Source: Hyaloraphidium curvatum (lineage: Eukaryota; Monoblepharomycota; Hyaloraphidiomycetes; Hyaloraphidiales; Hyaloraphidiaceae). From it: DNA of 64,000 nt. Made by a program: the position numbers and the translations under genes. This document shows positions 54,496 through 64,000 of the stretch, piece by piece (the stretch's first letter is position 1; each line of letters opens with the position of its first letter). Location of the stretch: positions 186,001 to 250,000 of the forward strand of contig JAIVFI010000017.1 in the NCBI GenBank assembly GCA_025558095.1, written 5' to 3'. Below the pieces are notes generated by a model. The model was not told the DNA's origin. It saw only the letters and a list, made by a program, of their open reading frames with translations, and made no database searches.

Positions 54496-54969
54496 TCATG
54501 GTGGATGAATGTCGACCTGGATCCCAGCCTTGCGGAGCCGTTCGAGTCCTCCCTGATCCCCGCCGTCCTGGCCTCCCACGATGACAACCCTCGCGGCCCC
54601 CTGGTCCACAATCCAGTCTGTACACGACGTTCCATCGCCAGCCTCCTTGCACGTCGGTCCGACCAGGTAGATGGTTCCTCCGGTCGCGGACGACAGGTTC
54701 GACAGGCGCATGAAGCACGCCGCCACCGCGTGCTCCGGTCCGAGCAGCCCATCCACCTCGTAAGCTGCCTGCGACAGCAGCCCGCGCGTTTTCGACACCA
54801 GAACGGCCGCGGCGGAGCAGGAATCCGGTGCAGCGGTTCGAGCGGCTTCGAGCGCGAGGGAAGCAAAGCACGCGTCGGCCTCGGCCTGCGTCGCCGATGG
54901 CGGTACGGGGACGGGAGAGGGCTGCATTTTGCCGGGGCCAGACGCGGAAAAAGAGCCGGAGGCTGCCAT
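54496..54969 (-). CDS. RibD/Rib2-like deaminase homolog with altered catalytic motif
   Basis: Intronless, 157 residues. The cytidine-deaminase-like fold of riboflavin biosynthesis is visible: 'AAVLVSKTRGLL', then GPEHAVAACF, then TIYLVGPTCKEAGDGTSC and 'DWIVDQGAARVVIVGG', ending 'GLERLRKAGIQVDI'. RibD-type enzymes have H-A-E and E-P-C-x8-C. Here the proton-shuttle Glu of H-A-E is Val (HAV), while His and the C-x8-C pair are kept. It may be an inactive regulator or bind metal only. Convergent with REI1 (37 nt) and divergent from the F-box gene (92 nt). Confidence 0.75.
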   Translation of the reverse strand: MAASGSFSASGPGKMQPSPVPVPPSATQAEADACFASLALEAARTAAPDSCSAAAVLVSKTRGLLSQAAYEVDGLLGPEHAVAACFMRLSNLSSATGGTIYLVGPTCKEAGDGTSCTDWIVDQGAARVVIVGGQDGGDQGGLERLRKAGIQVDIHPP

Positions 54970-55061
54970 TCAGGCCTGCCTCGGTTGGCGACTCTTCACA
55001 TACCTCTGAGAGTGACGCGCGGCGCTTCGACCGCGTTTACCACTTTGCCGGGCAAAGCGAG

Positions 55062-56318
55062 ATGTCGAGCGACGCCTCATCTTGTTGCTCGGCGCCGGAT
55101 GGAGGCGGACCGGACGGCGCCCCACGGCTGCCGCCCGAGCTCCTCCTCGAAATCGCGTCCTACCTCCGCCCCCGTGACCTCCTCGAGGCCTCCCTCGCAA
55201 GCCGGACAGTCCACCAACTGCTCCTCTCCGAGCTGGTCGGCAGCTTGTCCGACCGCTGGTTCTCCACCCGCGGCAGGGTGGAAGCCTTCGCGCGGGATGC
55301 GGTCGGCGCGGGCAAGTTCGGTGCTATGAAGAGGTGGCGGCTCTCGGTGCGCGAGCGGACCGACTGGATACTCGAGGCCGGCATCCTGCCGCGCTGCCGC
55401 AACCTGGTTTCGCTGGCGCTAAACGTCACGCTGCCGGGGCAGCTGGAAATGGTCGCCTCGGCCGGGCTGTTGGCGCTGAAGGAGCTCGAGCTCAACGTGC
55501 TGCAGGCGTTCGATCTTCCCGAAGGATTTGCGCTCCGCCTGCCTGCGTTGGAGGAGCTCGAGTACAGCTGCATCCTCATTCCGGGGCTGCTGGACGCCAT
55601 CGTCGCCGGATGCCCGGCATTGACGGAAGCGAAAATGGAGGTCTACCCCATCTCGCAGGCCGCCGTGCCATCCCCGCTGCTGCCGAGGACCCTCCTCGGC
55701 AGGGTCAAAAGTTGGCACATGACCAACTTCGACTGGTTCTCGCTCCTCCTGCAGGAGCCCGACTTCGACCCGGAAACGGTCACGCAATGGGCCGCGCTCC
55801 GGATGTGGGACAGCGCGGATGCCTTTTCGCTGCTTCGGGGCAAGAAGCGGCTCCGCAGGCTCGAGGTGGCGGGGATCGGCACCCACGAGCTGGTCGGCGG
55901 GCTCCCCGAGGGGCTGGAGAGCTTCTCGGCCGAGGAGGTGCGTCTTTCCCGTCTCTCGCGTGAGGATCTGGCCAAGCTCGAGGCCGCGCTTGCCGATTCG
56001 GGGGCAGACATCTCGATCCAGCTGCGATGGACGGGCGGCGAAGCGCTGGCCATGGAGCCGGACGAGTTCAGGGACGTCGTGGCGCAGCTGGGCATGTGGA
56101 AGTGGTTCGGGACGGGCCGGTGGCTCGGGACGCGGCGGGTGCAGCTGGACACGGATTCGTTCGGGGGCGGGCTGGCCGAGTTTGCCGCCGCCTACGCGGA
56201 TTCGCTGGCGGACGCGGGGGATGAGAAGATCGAGGCGTTTTTGCACCTTTTGAAGGCTGCAACCGGCGGCGCCACGGACGACGATGCGTCGGAGGAGGAG
56301 GAGGACGGTGAGGGATGA
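55062..56318 (+). CDS. F-box protein
   Basis: Intronless, 418 residues. An N-terminal F-box is clear: 'LPPELLLEIASYLRPRDLLE' followed by ASLASRTVHQLL, which binds Skp1 in an SCF ubiquitin ligase. The middle has LRR-like segments ('NLVSLALNVTLPGQLEMV', 'ALKELELNVL', 'LEELEYSCIL') that would present substrate. The tail is acidic (EEEEDGEG). Substrate unknown. The ATG at 55062 was chosen because the upstream open frame lacks plausible start context. Convergent with the decayed CPC-motif paralog (35 nt). Confidence 0.85.
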   Translation: MSSDASSCCSAPDGGGPDGAPRLPPELLLEIASYLRPRDLLEASLASRTVHQLLLSELVGSLSDRWFSTRGRVEAFARDAVGAGKFGAMKRWRLSVRERTDWILEAGILPRCRNLVSLALNVTLPGQLEMVASAGLLALKELELNVLQAFDLPEGFALRLPALEELEYSCILIPGLLDAIVAGCPALTEAKMEVYPISQAAVPSPLLPRTLLGRVKSWHMTNFDWFSLLLQEPDFDPETVTQWAALRMWDSADAFSLLRGKKRLRRLEVAGIGTHELVGGLPEGLESFSAEEVRLSRLSREDLAKLEAALADSGADISIQLRWTGGEALAMEPDEFRDVVAQLGMWKWFGTGRWLGTRRVQLDTDSFGGGLAEFAAAYADSLADAGDEKIEAFLHLLKAATGGATDDDASEEEEDGEG

Positions 56319-56353
56319 TGTGGAGTCTTGATGTGGAAACTGAACCGACGATT

Positions 56354-57866
56354 CTACCCCGGGCAAACCTGGTCCATGACCACGCTGATCCCCACGCCCC
56401 GCAACAGTGTCCACATGCCGACAGCTACGGTGAACACGGTCACCACGAAAGCGCGCACGCTGCCCGCATCCAGGACGAACCCAGCCACCGGCCGCGGTAC
56501 CGCGTCAGGTCCACGAACGTCTCGAGCACCCTCGCGTGGTCGAGCATCGCCTCCCGAACGTCGGGGGAGGCGGTGAGCAGCAGCTGGCGCCGCGCGGAAT
56601 GGTGCAGGTCGGAGATGCTGCCGACCTGTGCGTTGGAGGCCGCGACGAGGGACATGTCGCGGACGACGTAGGCGAGCCCTTCGCCAGTAAAGATGAGGAA
56701 CCAGGCGGGGATGCACGCCGCGACGGTCTAGCCGAGGATCAGGTTCCGCGGGTGCAGGGCCTCCGACAGTACTCACGGCGTTGAGCACTGCCCCTACGAC
56801 AATGGAAAGAAGCATCCACGCAAAGAGTGTCCTGCCGAGCGACAGGTGCTCCGTCCGTAGCTGCCAATCCGAAACGAGGTTGTCCTGTAGTCGGACGTAG
56901 GTTTCCTATGGGGACGGGCGTTCTAGCGTTCCATCCGCCGCGCGTGTGACAAGGTCATTGAGCGCGAGCTTGACAGCACGCGCGTGGAGACGTTGGGATA
57001 GGCGAAGAGCTGGGATGTTGGTAGTAACATGAGCAATGTTGGTAGGGATCGTGTAGAGGCAAAGGGTCGAGGCAACTGGAGGAATGTGGTGTTGGCCAGA
57101 CCTTTCATTAGGCTTCATTGAACTCACAGCAAATGACCGCAAGAACGGCACTCCACGGGGTCGTCCACGTGAGGCGAGCGAAAGTGACGCAGACCGTCCA
57201 CATCGTTGCGAGTAAAGCCATCGCCTCCCAAACCGTGTGAATGGTAAGCTCCAGCGCGCGCCACGTGCCTGCGCTTTCCGCTATAGCACCCCCGCAGCTG
57301 TCCCTGCTGCAGGGGCACAGTCTGTCCCCAGGCACGTGGTCGAGGAGTGCAGTGGTCGTTTCTCCTATTTCCACTTTCCCGGAAACTGTAGAACTACCGC
57401 ACGCAAGCTGGTGGTAGAGTGCGAGCTGCGCAAATGGGTGGCCGTTCAGACTCGGAACCGCGACGGCCGCTGTTTCCGGCTTCGCGGAGCCATCCAGAAA
57501 CGCCCGAAATCCCCTTGCCGCGCGGTCCGTGGCCCAGTATCCGGTGACAGTCACTGAGCAATACAGCACATACGACGCGGTCGAAGCGGACATGGCACGA
57601 ATACTGAAAGGGGAGCCCAGCGCACTGTTGAACACCCAAAGAGCCGCGAGCAGCGTCATCGAGAGCACCACGGCGACGGTGAGACGCGTGGCGGTGAAGC
57701 GCATGAGCGGGAGGACCGCAAACTGCCCGCCGGTGAGCGCGCGGAGCGTTCGAGGCAGGTTGGCGAGCAGCGCGTCCGGATTCAGGGGGAACTCGGCGTC
57801 GGCCGCCGTGGGGAACAGCGTGCGCCATTCGTCGGCGATAAAGGCAAAGGCCCGCGTCGGCTCCAT
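56354..57866 (-). pseudogene. CPC-motif multi-TM protein, decayed paralog 2
   Basis: Exons 57128-57866, 56777-57075 and 56354-56727 (introns 52 and 49 nt). It carries family landmarks: LFPTAA near the start, LCPCSRDSC after an acidic GDR segment, RLHARAVKL, DHARVLETF and a terminal MDQVCPG. Two lesions break it. There is an in-frame TAG at 56906-56908, between PSP and ETYVRLQ, aligned with PAPW and YVRLH of paralog 3. One base is also missing near 56480, where WLG is followed by FVLDAGSVRAF only in another frame. Both occur in otherwise conserved sequence, suggesting recent loss; assembly errors are the alternative. Confidence 0.65.
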
Positions 57867-58221
57867 GCCGCCGTCTCGCGCGGTGGGGTTTGTGCTCAGG
57901 CTTCGCAGAACATTCGAACGTCGCGATCGACTGCAACGCGGTTTGATCGTGCCATCGTCCACCACTGTCGCTATCGAAGGGTCGAAGGGGCGTTCATTGC
58001 CTTCATCGTCGCATCAATACTCCTACTTGCCCGTGCTTCGCTGCCTTGTTCGAGCAGTCCAGGAACCGGCTGCGGGCCAGTTCCGGGAGCCCAGATCGAC
58101 AAACAGACAGCTAGATCAATTGAGCCCGACCGTGGGTATCTTTTCTCGCTTGCCGGGCCACATCCCTCACTTCCGTCCCGTCCACACCGTGCGCCAGAAA
58201 TCGAGTGCCCAGGGTATACCC
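57867..58221. other. intergenic, no gene seen
   Basis: About 355 bases between the decayed paralog start and the TAF12 stop (both minus). Nothing recognised. Confidence 0.5.
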
Positions 58222-59162
58222 TCAGCCCCTCCCGCCGCCCCGTCCCCGCCTCGGCCTGGGCTCCGCCTCCTCCCTCGCGTCAGCATCCACCCCCGGCACC
58301 CCGCCGCTGATGCCGGGGATGCGCAGGCCCCACAGCCGGTCCATGGGTACGCCGAGGTCCCTGGGTTCGATGTTGCGGCCGCCGCGGTGCCGCGCGAGGC
58401 GGGACGCGAGGGCCGTGGTGGAGGCGACAAAGTCGTCCGCGATCTCGTACAGGATCTAATCCATGGGCGCGGGAAAAACCCGAGTGAGGGTCAAAAAATG
58501 ACGAGGGAGCAGTGGGAGGAAGGCCTCACCTCGTAGACCTCCGGGTCCAGCTTCTCAGTCGGGTCCACCTCGCGCACCATGGCCTCGAGCCGCTCCCGCG
58601 TGACCAACGGCTTGCGCTTCCCGTCCTCCTCCTTCACCTGCGGCTCCTGCTTCACGGGCGCCCTCTGTGTGGGCTGTGGTGCCGCGCCCCTCGGACTTTG
58701 GCCCGCCGGCGCCAACATGGTCTGGGCGGCCTGCTGCGCGTTGCCCTGCTGCCTGGGCACGGCCTGCGGACGCGGGCGAGCCGCAAGAGCCTGCAGCTGC
58801 GCGGCGGCGGTGATTTGCGCCGCTCGCGCGGGCCGCTGCGGGCGGAAGTCCGTCTCCTCGCTGAACAGCGAAACCTCCTCGGCCGAGAGCAGGCCCTTCG
58901 CCGCGTACGCCTGCATGCTCTGCGCCTGCAGCTGCTGCTGCTGCGCGAGTAGCACCGCCGACTGTAGCGGCTGCGGCGGCCCCGCCGCCCACTGCGGCCG
59001 CGGCCCCGCCGGCCCGGTGCGCCGGATCGCGTCCGCTTGCTGGTGCATCGCCGCCAGGTGCAGCGCCACCACGTCCGGGGCCATGGCAGGAGGGGACGGG
59101 CCGTTGCTGGCGCCTCGTCCGCGGCCACCACGGCCCCCGCCGCGGCCTCGGGGAGTGTCCAT
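58222..59162 (-). CDS. TAF12: TAF12, TFIID/SAGA histone-fold subunit
   Basis: Exons 58530-59162 and 58222-58455 (288 residues; intron 74 nt, GTGAGG...TTAG). TAF12 pairs with TAF4 (or Ada1 in SAGA) through a histone fold. The fold begins 'TRERLEAMVREVDPTEKLD' and, after the splice, continues 'YEIADDFVASTTALASRLAR', 'IEPRDLGVPMDRLWG' and RIPG, matching human TAF12 closely. The first 170 residues are RGG-, Gln- and Ala-rich, a likely activation or disordered segment longer than in animals. The end is RGRGGGRG, unlike the family. Confidence 0.9.
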
Positions 59163-59383
59163 TTTTGAAGACGCTACGCGTCGCGAGTGGCAAGGAATCG
59201 ATCGACGACGAAGCTAGCCGACGGAGGCAGCTTCGAGCGGTCGGACCACGGAGAAGACAAAAAGGAGATCTATAGGAGGCTCGCTATTGCATTTGGATGG
59301 GCGATCGCGGTTTCTTGTTGCCCTCGGCTCGACTTGGGACAGAGACGGGTCGCGATCGCACAAGCGATCTCACAACTCTTCCT

Positions 59384-61071
59384 TCATTCCCAGGCTTGTG
59401 TCTCTACGACACAATAGGACAGAAGCTCTCCATCGTAAAAAAAGACCCCCAGGGACCGGAAGACGCTCCAGAGGGCCACCGTGAGCGTGACCAGCGTCAC
59501 AAGCATCGTCCGCACGCCCCCGTACGTGACGATGAACCCCAGGATCTTGGCGCTGTACCTCGACACCTCGAGAAACGAGCCGATGACCCGGTCGTGCTGC
59601 TCCAGTGCGGCGGCGAGCGGGGTCGGGCCGAGTTTGAGGCACGCGGTGCGGAGGTCGCGGCGGGCATCGTGGTACGCCGATGCGACGACGGAGATGAGGT
59701 TGTTGCGCGAGGCGAGGTTGACCGCGTTGACGAGCATGTACACGACGAGGAGGCAAGCGAAAAAGAGGAGCCACGCAGGGATACACGAGCCGACACCCTG
59801 ATGGAGGGCCGCAGCGTCAGCATCCTAGATGCTTGATTCTCTGTCCCGGGGCTCACTCACGACATTGACTATTTTTAGGATAATGGTCAGAGGGAAGATA
59901 ATGACAAAAACAGAGTTACTGAGCAGGGTCTGGTCCTGAATCTCGCGCATCTGGCACCAAGCTGAAAAGCTATGGTGCAGCCGAACGTACAGCCACGGTG
60001 CCGGGTCAGTTGAACTGCCACTGAGCACAGTCTTTAGCATGGATCTCATGGAGAGGACAACCGCTCGATGATGCAGCCTTGCTTCAAGTTTGGAGTACGC
60101 AATGTTGGTGACACCGAGGAACCGTGTGCAGTTGTTCATGAAGTAAGCCAGGGCGACACAAACTGAAAGCGGAATGCGAATTGGTAAGCAAAGATGTGTT
60201 TAGCAATGTAATGCAAAAGCCGCCGACTGTAGATTGCCCCGAGAAGGCAGCCCCACCACGTGGACCACAGTTTGTAACCAAATGTGACCGAAGCGGTCCA
60301 TCCTGCCGTCCACAGGGCGAGAAATGCAAGCACAAAATTGGGCACGGTATCCAAAAAGGTCATCCAAGCCGCAAGCTGCTGCACTTTGCCGACGCAGCTA
60401 GGGCACGGACAGAACCGGTCGCCCTCTTCGTGTGCGACGAGACCGCGGGCTCGCTCGAGCGGCGTGCCGGGCTTTTGCTTTACTGGGTCCGTTTCTCTCG
60501 TCAGTTCCAGATATCTGCAGAGCACCGCCGGGGCCGCGAAATCCAGCATCTTCGGCACCCTGGGCGTGGCGACCGCAAAGAGCACGAACGTGCCGACGTT
60601 GGGCAAGGCTAGTGCCACCACGGAAGCCACCCCCGCGGCCATCTGCTTCGTTCCGAAGCGGCCGTCGTTCCACGACCACGCCAGCGCTTGGAAGACGAGC
60701 CACATGCTGTAGGTAAGTCCAACCTGCGCCGCATTCCTCCATCCTACGAAGCTCGCGCTCCGTGACGCGCCGAGATACGCGAAGAAGCGGAGCATCGGGT
60801 CGTCGAACTCTTCCAGCATGGTTCCGAGCGTCACGGGGTGCGCGGCGCGGAACTCTTCTGCGGGGTCGCGCCCCGAATCCCCGGATTCCTCGTCGAGCAG
60901 GAGCAGCCGGAACGGCGGCGTCGCGGCGGGAAACAGGCACGCCCATTCTTCGGGGGAAAAGTCGGCGTCCGGTGCGCGGGCGACGTCCCGGGAGGCAGAC
61001 GAGTTTGAGGGTCCCGGCGCCGCGGCATCGGTTCCGGCGGCGGCGGCGGGGTTGGTCTCGGTTTCGCTCAT
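59384..61071 (-). CDS. CPC-motif multi-TM protein, paralog 3
   Basis: Exons 60228-61071, 59861-60162, 59384-59797 (519 residues; introns 65 and 63 nt, the first at the same site as in paralog 1). N-terminal disordered 50 residues, then EEWACLFPAATPPFR. About eight TM segments. FCPCPSC (C221, C223, C226) follows HEEGDR, then LEARLHHRAVVLSM mid-protein and 'HDRVIGSFLEVSRYSAKILG' near the end. This intact member shows that paralog 2 is broken and gives the best consensus. No known family recognised. The C-terminal 18 residues are polar. Confidence 0.72.
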
Positions 61072-61675
61072 TGTGGGAAACCAGAGAAACGCGTCCTATC
61101 CGAGTCAAGTGCGCGATTGAGCAAGCGGGAAATCCTTGGGGGACCAGCAGCGCGAGGGGCGAGCGCCTTCGCACGAAGAGAGCCCCAGCGAGCGCATAAC
61201 CTACATGTGTAGCGCACGGACAGGCTGCTAGAATCCACGGGCAGATTCCTCGCTAGATTACTTCTACCGATGCGATTTCTGGTGTGCAGTGCCGGCTCTC
61301 CCTCGCTCGTCCCGCCCGCGCCAGCGATCAGCTCCAAATCGTCCCTATATCGCTTCTACGGTTCCAATTTTCAGCTCGAAGTGAAGATATCCACTGGCGC
61401 TCAATCACAGGACAGCCTTGTACCTTGTTGATCTGAGGCAGTTGCGAATCCTTGAGAGCACTTGCGGTCGGGCGACACCCAGTGGACTCCGCGGCACAAA
61501 GCGAGCACTGAATTTTAGCAGATGCTACATTGAAGACGCTGCGGGTGCAGGTCTCTGAAAGGAACGCCTTAGGGACTCTCGCCGGTGCGGCTTCGGGATC
61601 AGTTCTGCCGACTGGCTGGCCGCTGATTGCGCGGGCGAATCCACAACGCCCGGCCGTAGCAAGGACGCCGCAAAT
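61072..61675. other. divergent promoter region, no gene seen
   Basis: About 600 bases between CPC-motif paralog 3 (minus) and the unknown membrane protein (plus). Open frames present are short and without motifs. Confidence 0.45.
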
Positions 61676-63070
61676 ATGTCGGGCCGAACGGCGGCGGGCG
61701 GTCCGCGGCACGCATATAAGCTCCGAAACAGCGCCGAGGGCGGCGCGGCCCCCGATTCCGCGGGCACGGACGGCGACGAAACCGAGGACGCGCGCGCGCC
61801 GCTCCGCCCTCCCGACATGTCCGACGCACCCGACGCCGACGCCGCGTCCAAGGAAACCCTAGTCGCCGGCGAGGGCCAGCCTTGGGATGCGGGCGCGTCC
61901 CCGCTGCGGCGCACGTTGGTCGTCGCGTGGCTCAGGATGACGTTCTTCTTCGCGGTCATGGTACCCGCCGCCGCGATGGTGCTCGGACGGGGCGTGCTCG
62001 GGATCTATCCGAGGGCCGTCCAGTGAGTTCGACGCGGGAGAGGATGGGCAACGGGCTTTGACCGGGATGGGCAGCCTTTCGTACCAGAACATGTTCCTCT
62101 CTTGCGTCATGGCTTTTGCAGTATGCTGCTGGCGAGCATCGTTCGTCACCGACGTGCAGTACATGCTTCCGTTGCTGGAGTTTGGTGCCTACTTTTACAT
62201 CGCACTGGGTAGGTCCCGCATGCCGCCCGATCTCGAAGCCACGACGCTCACTCCGTTGCCGCGCACGCCGCTCAGTCGTCACCCTGTGGCTCTACACCTT
62301 TGGTTTCGCGAAGACCCTCCCGCCTCCCGACCAGAGCATCTCCCTGGCCCCGTACGACGGCCTCGGCATGGTGTTCTCCTCCCTCTACGTCACCGTCCTC
62401 GCCCTCCTTACGACCTTGCTCCGCTTCCCCAACCCCCCTCTCTCCCTCGTCCGCTCCCTCCCCTCGCTCCCCTCCTTCTTCGCAACCTACCCGCGCCGCC
62501 TGCTGTCCGGACGCCCCCTCTTCCCGCGGCTCTTCGGCCTCGGCGTCGTGCTGCTCATCTTCGTCCCCGTCGTGGGGTACCTCCTGGGGCCCGCGGCACC
62601 GGGCTACCGCTGGTTCCCGTACGGCCACCCGGAGGAGTCGGTGATGGCCGCCTTCTTCGCGAGCTTCTCGGTCGTGGCCGCCAAGGCCGTGCCGGACCTG
62701 TACGGCGGGTACGTGCTCTTTGCCGAGTTCTGGGCCGCCATGGTGGGTTCCCCGGCGAAGCCACGCGCCCGATCGTGACCGTCCGCGGCGCCAAGGGGTT
62801 CTTGCACGGGTTCGCGATGTCGCTGGACTCGATCAACGCGACGCAGGGCAACTCGGGATGGGAACACGTCATGGTCGGCGACGTCCTGCTCATGTGGGTC
62901 GCGCGCCGTACGGTGGACGCCTGCGCGAGAAATAGCATGCTCATCCGCTTCCTGCAGGTGGTGCATAGGGCTGGTTCTCTCGGCATACCATCCCGCGATA
63001 GGGAACCTAGCGACGTCGTAAGATGCGGAAGACGATGGGGGTGGGCCCTGGCCAGCGCTTTGGTCTTTGA
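61676..63070 (+). CDS. unknown polytopic membrane protein
   Basis: Exons 61676-62022, 62075-62208, 62276-62742, 62796-62957 and, less surely, 63023-63070 (385 residues). Hydrophobic segments include 'LRMTFFFAVMVPAAAMVLG', 'MFLSCVMAFAVCCW', 'MLPLLEFGAYFYIAL' joined to VVTLWLYTFGF, 'GLGMVFSSLYVTVLALLTTL' and 'LFGLGVVLLIFVPVVGYLLG'. The N-terminus has 80 charged or polar residues. The 3' end is uncertain: without a further splice the frame stays open into the next gene, so I place a 65-nt intron and a short last exon ending TGA. No family is recognised. Confidence 0.55.
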
Positions 63071-63377
63071 TGCGTATCCCGTTGCTGTATCATCGTTATA
63101 TCCTGGGCTCTGTCTTCTTGAAGAGTTTATTCTCTGCCTTGTTAACTTCCGACCGTTATCACGGCCCGCGCGCGCGGATCCCGGGAGGCAACGCGGCGAC
63201 AGCGGGTCGCCGACATCAGAACGTACTTCAGCAGCCGAATTTGAGCCCCGTTTCGTTCCTTTGCCCTTCGCGAACCCACGAGTCTTCCGGAGCGAGCTGG
63301 ACGGGTCGCGGCAACCAGCGCGCCGGACAAAATCGCGTGCCAAAACCCACTTGTCCGCCGTCCCCCTCCCCGCCGCG
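63071..63377. other. intergenic or intronic, unclear
   Basis: About 300 bases before the second C2H2 gene. One frame from the membrane-protein exon at 62796 is open through here to the C2H2 ATG, but it has no motif. Confidence 0.35.
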
Positions 63378-64000
63378 ATGCGGTTCATCGACGACGAGGG
63401 CCCGCCCGCGGAGCTCCTTGGGCCGCGGCGCCGCCCCGCCGCGCGCCGGGCGCCGCCGCCGCTGCCGAAGCGCGCGCGGGAAAACGAGCGCGAAGGGGAG
63501 GAAGACGCGGCGCGGGGGGAGAAAAGGGACAATGGCGCGGGCGGTGCGAAGAGGGCGAGGAGGGAGGGCGGCGGCGGGGTGGCGGACGCGCCGCCGGACG
63601 TCGGGGGGATGTCGGACGCGGGGGACGGCGGGCGCGGGTCGGAGCCCTCGTCGGACGCGGCGGACGGCACCGAGGACAGCAGGCCGCCCGACGGCCCCGA
63701 CGGCAACGCCTCGGACGGCTCCGATGCCGGCGGCGGCCGCGTGCGCTGCCAGTGGCCCGGCTGCGTGCAGACGTTCGCGTCGACCAACAAGCGCTCGCGG
63801 CACGCAAAGACCGCGCACGACGCCGAGAGGCCGCACAGGTGCCGCCGCTGCGGCAAGACCTTCGCGCGGACCGGCGCGCTGGCGACCCACGCGGCGGTGC
63901 ACAGGGGCGGCGGCGGCGACCCGCTGGGGTGCCCCGAGGAGGGGTGCGGGAGGCTTTTCCCGGACGCCAACGCGCTGGCGGCGCACGTGCGCGCGCACCG
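63378..64000 (+). CDS. C2H2 zinc-finger protein, 5' part only
   Basis: Runs off the window end; 207 residues visible. The first 115 are disordered and acidic with basic RRRP and KRAR segments. Finger 1 is 'VRCQWPGCVQTFASTNKRSR' with HAKTAHD; finger 2 is CRRCGKTFARTGALATH; finger 3 begins CPEEGCGRLF. The first two fingers resemble fingers 1-2 of the 18-finger protein (CRWPNC with [13 protein letters not shown], then CRNC). The two are likely paralogs, so the unseen C-terminus is of interest. Whether a nuclease-like domain follows cannot be seen. Confidence 0.75.
   Translation, partial: MRFIDDEGPPAELLGPRRRPAARRAPPPLPKRARENEREGEEDAARGEKRDNGAGGAKRARREGGGGVADAPPDVGGMSDAGDGGRGSEPSSDAADGTEDSRPPDGPDGNASDGSDAGGGRVRCQWPGCVQTFASTNKRSRHAKTAHDAERPHRCRRCGKTFARTGALATHAAVHRGGGGDPLGCPEEGCGRLFPDANALAAHVRAH

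Noticed and set aside
1-64000. CRISPR arrays, rRNA, tRNA genes and complete transposons
   Set aside because: None was recognised by eye on either strand: no regular spacer arrays, no cloverleaf with a GTTCRA box, no transposase or reverse transcriptase motif. A tRNAscan or RepeatMasker run would be decisive.

Overview
The window is nuclear DNA of a GC-rich eukaryote with compact genes. Nearly all genes carry short spliceosomal introns, usually 49-106 nt, with donors such as GTGCGT, GTGAGC and GTGGGT and branch-like CTGAC or CTAAC. An early-diverging fungus (chytrid-like) fits best: REI1, YOP1, TAF12 and PRP38B sit beside secreted polysaccharide-active and Thr/Pro-rich proteins, a NhaD-type antiporter and lineage-specific membrane proteins. 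Species is inference. Exon boundaries were worked out by hand from reading frame, splice dinucleotides and family conservation; all models given as complete sum to a multiple of three.

1-10.4 kb: the 3' end of a GloVer-type repeat protein, an isopenicillin-N-synthase-like oxygenase, a glycosyltransferase, a C9orf85-type protein, a secreted LPMO-like protein with a CBM2-like tail, a Cys-rich protein and a five-exon orphan. 10.6-26 kb: two Argonautes in inverted orientation (minus 10655-15153, plus 22345-26070) flank PRP38B, a kinase relic, an RPA-interacting protein, a FYVE/rabenosyn-like protein and a polytopic membrane protein. They share eleven intron positions, so they are old paralogs; one has a standard DEDH catalytic set, the other DDDH.

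26-40 kb: YOP1, an SDR and a TMEM53-like hydrolase (divergent pair), a peroxisomal acyl-CoA oxidase-like protein, a Rieske protein, two gene-poor stretches, a SnoaL-like protein, a membrane protein of a three-member family, and a NhaD antiporter. 40-47 kb: an LRR relic, a 926-residue secreted protein, a PA-TM-RING-like ligase and a DJ-1/PfpI protein.

47-64 kb: an 18-finger C2H2 array followed in the same frame by a restriction-endonuclease-like domain, a secreted 670-residue protein, REI1, a RibD-like deaminase homolog with an altered active site, an F-box protein, TAF12, two more members of the membrane family (one decayed), an unknown membrane protein and the start of a second C2H2 gene. 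A roughly 210-bp dispersed repeat occurs at 49.96-50.17 and 52.84-53.06 kb.

The most interesting candidate is the zinc-finger/nuclease-like gene at 47.2-49.9 kb. Next come the Argonaute pair and the CPC-motif membrane family.
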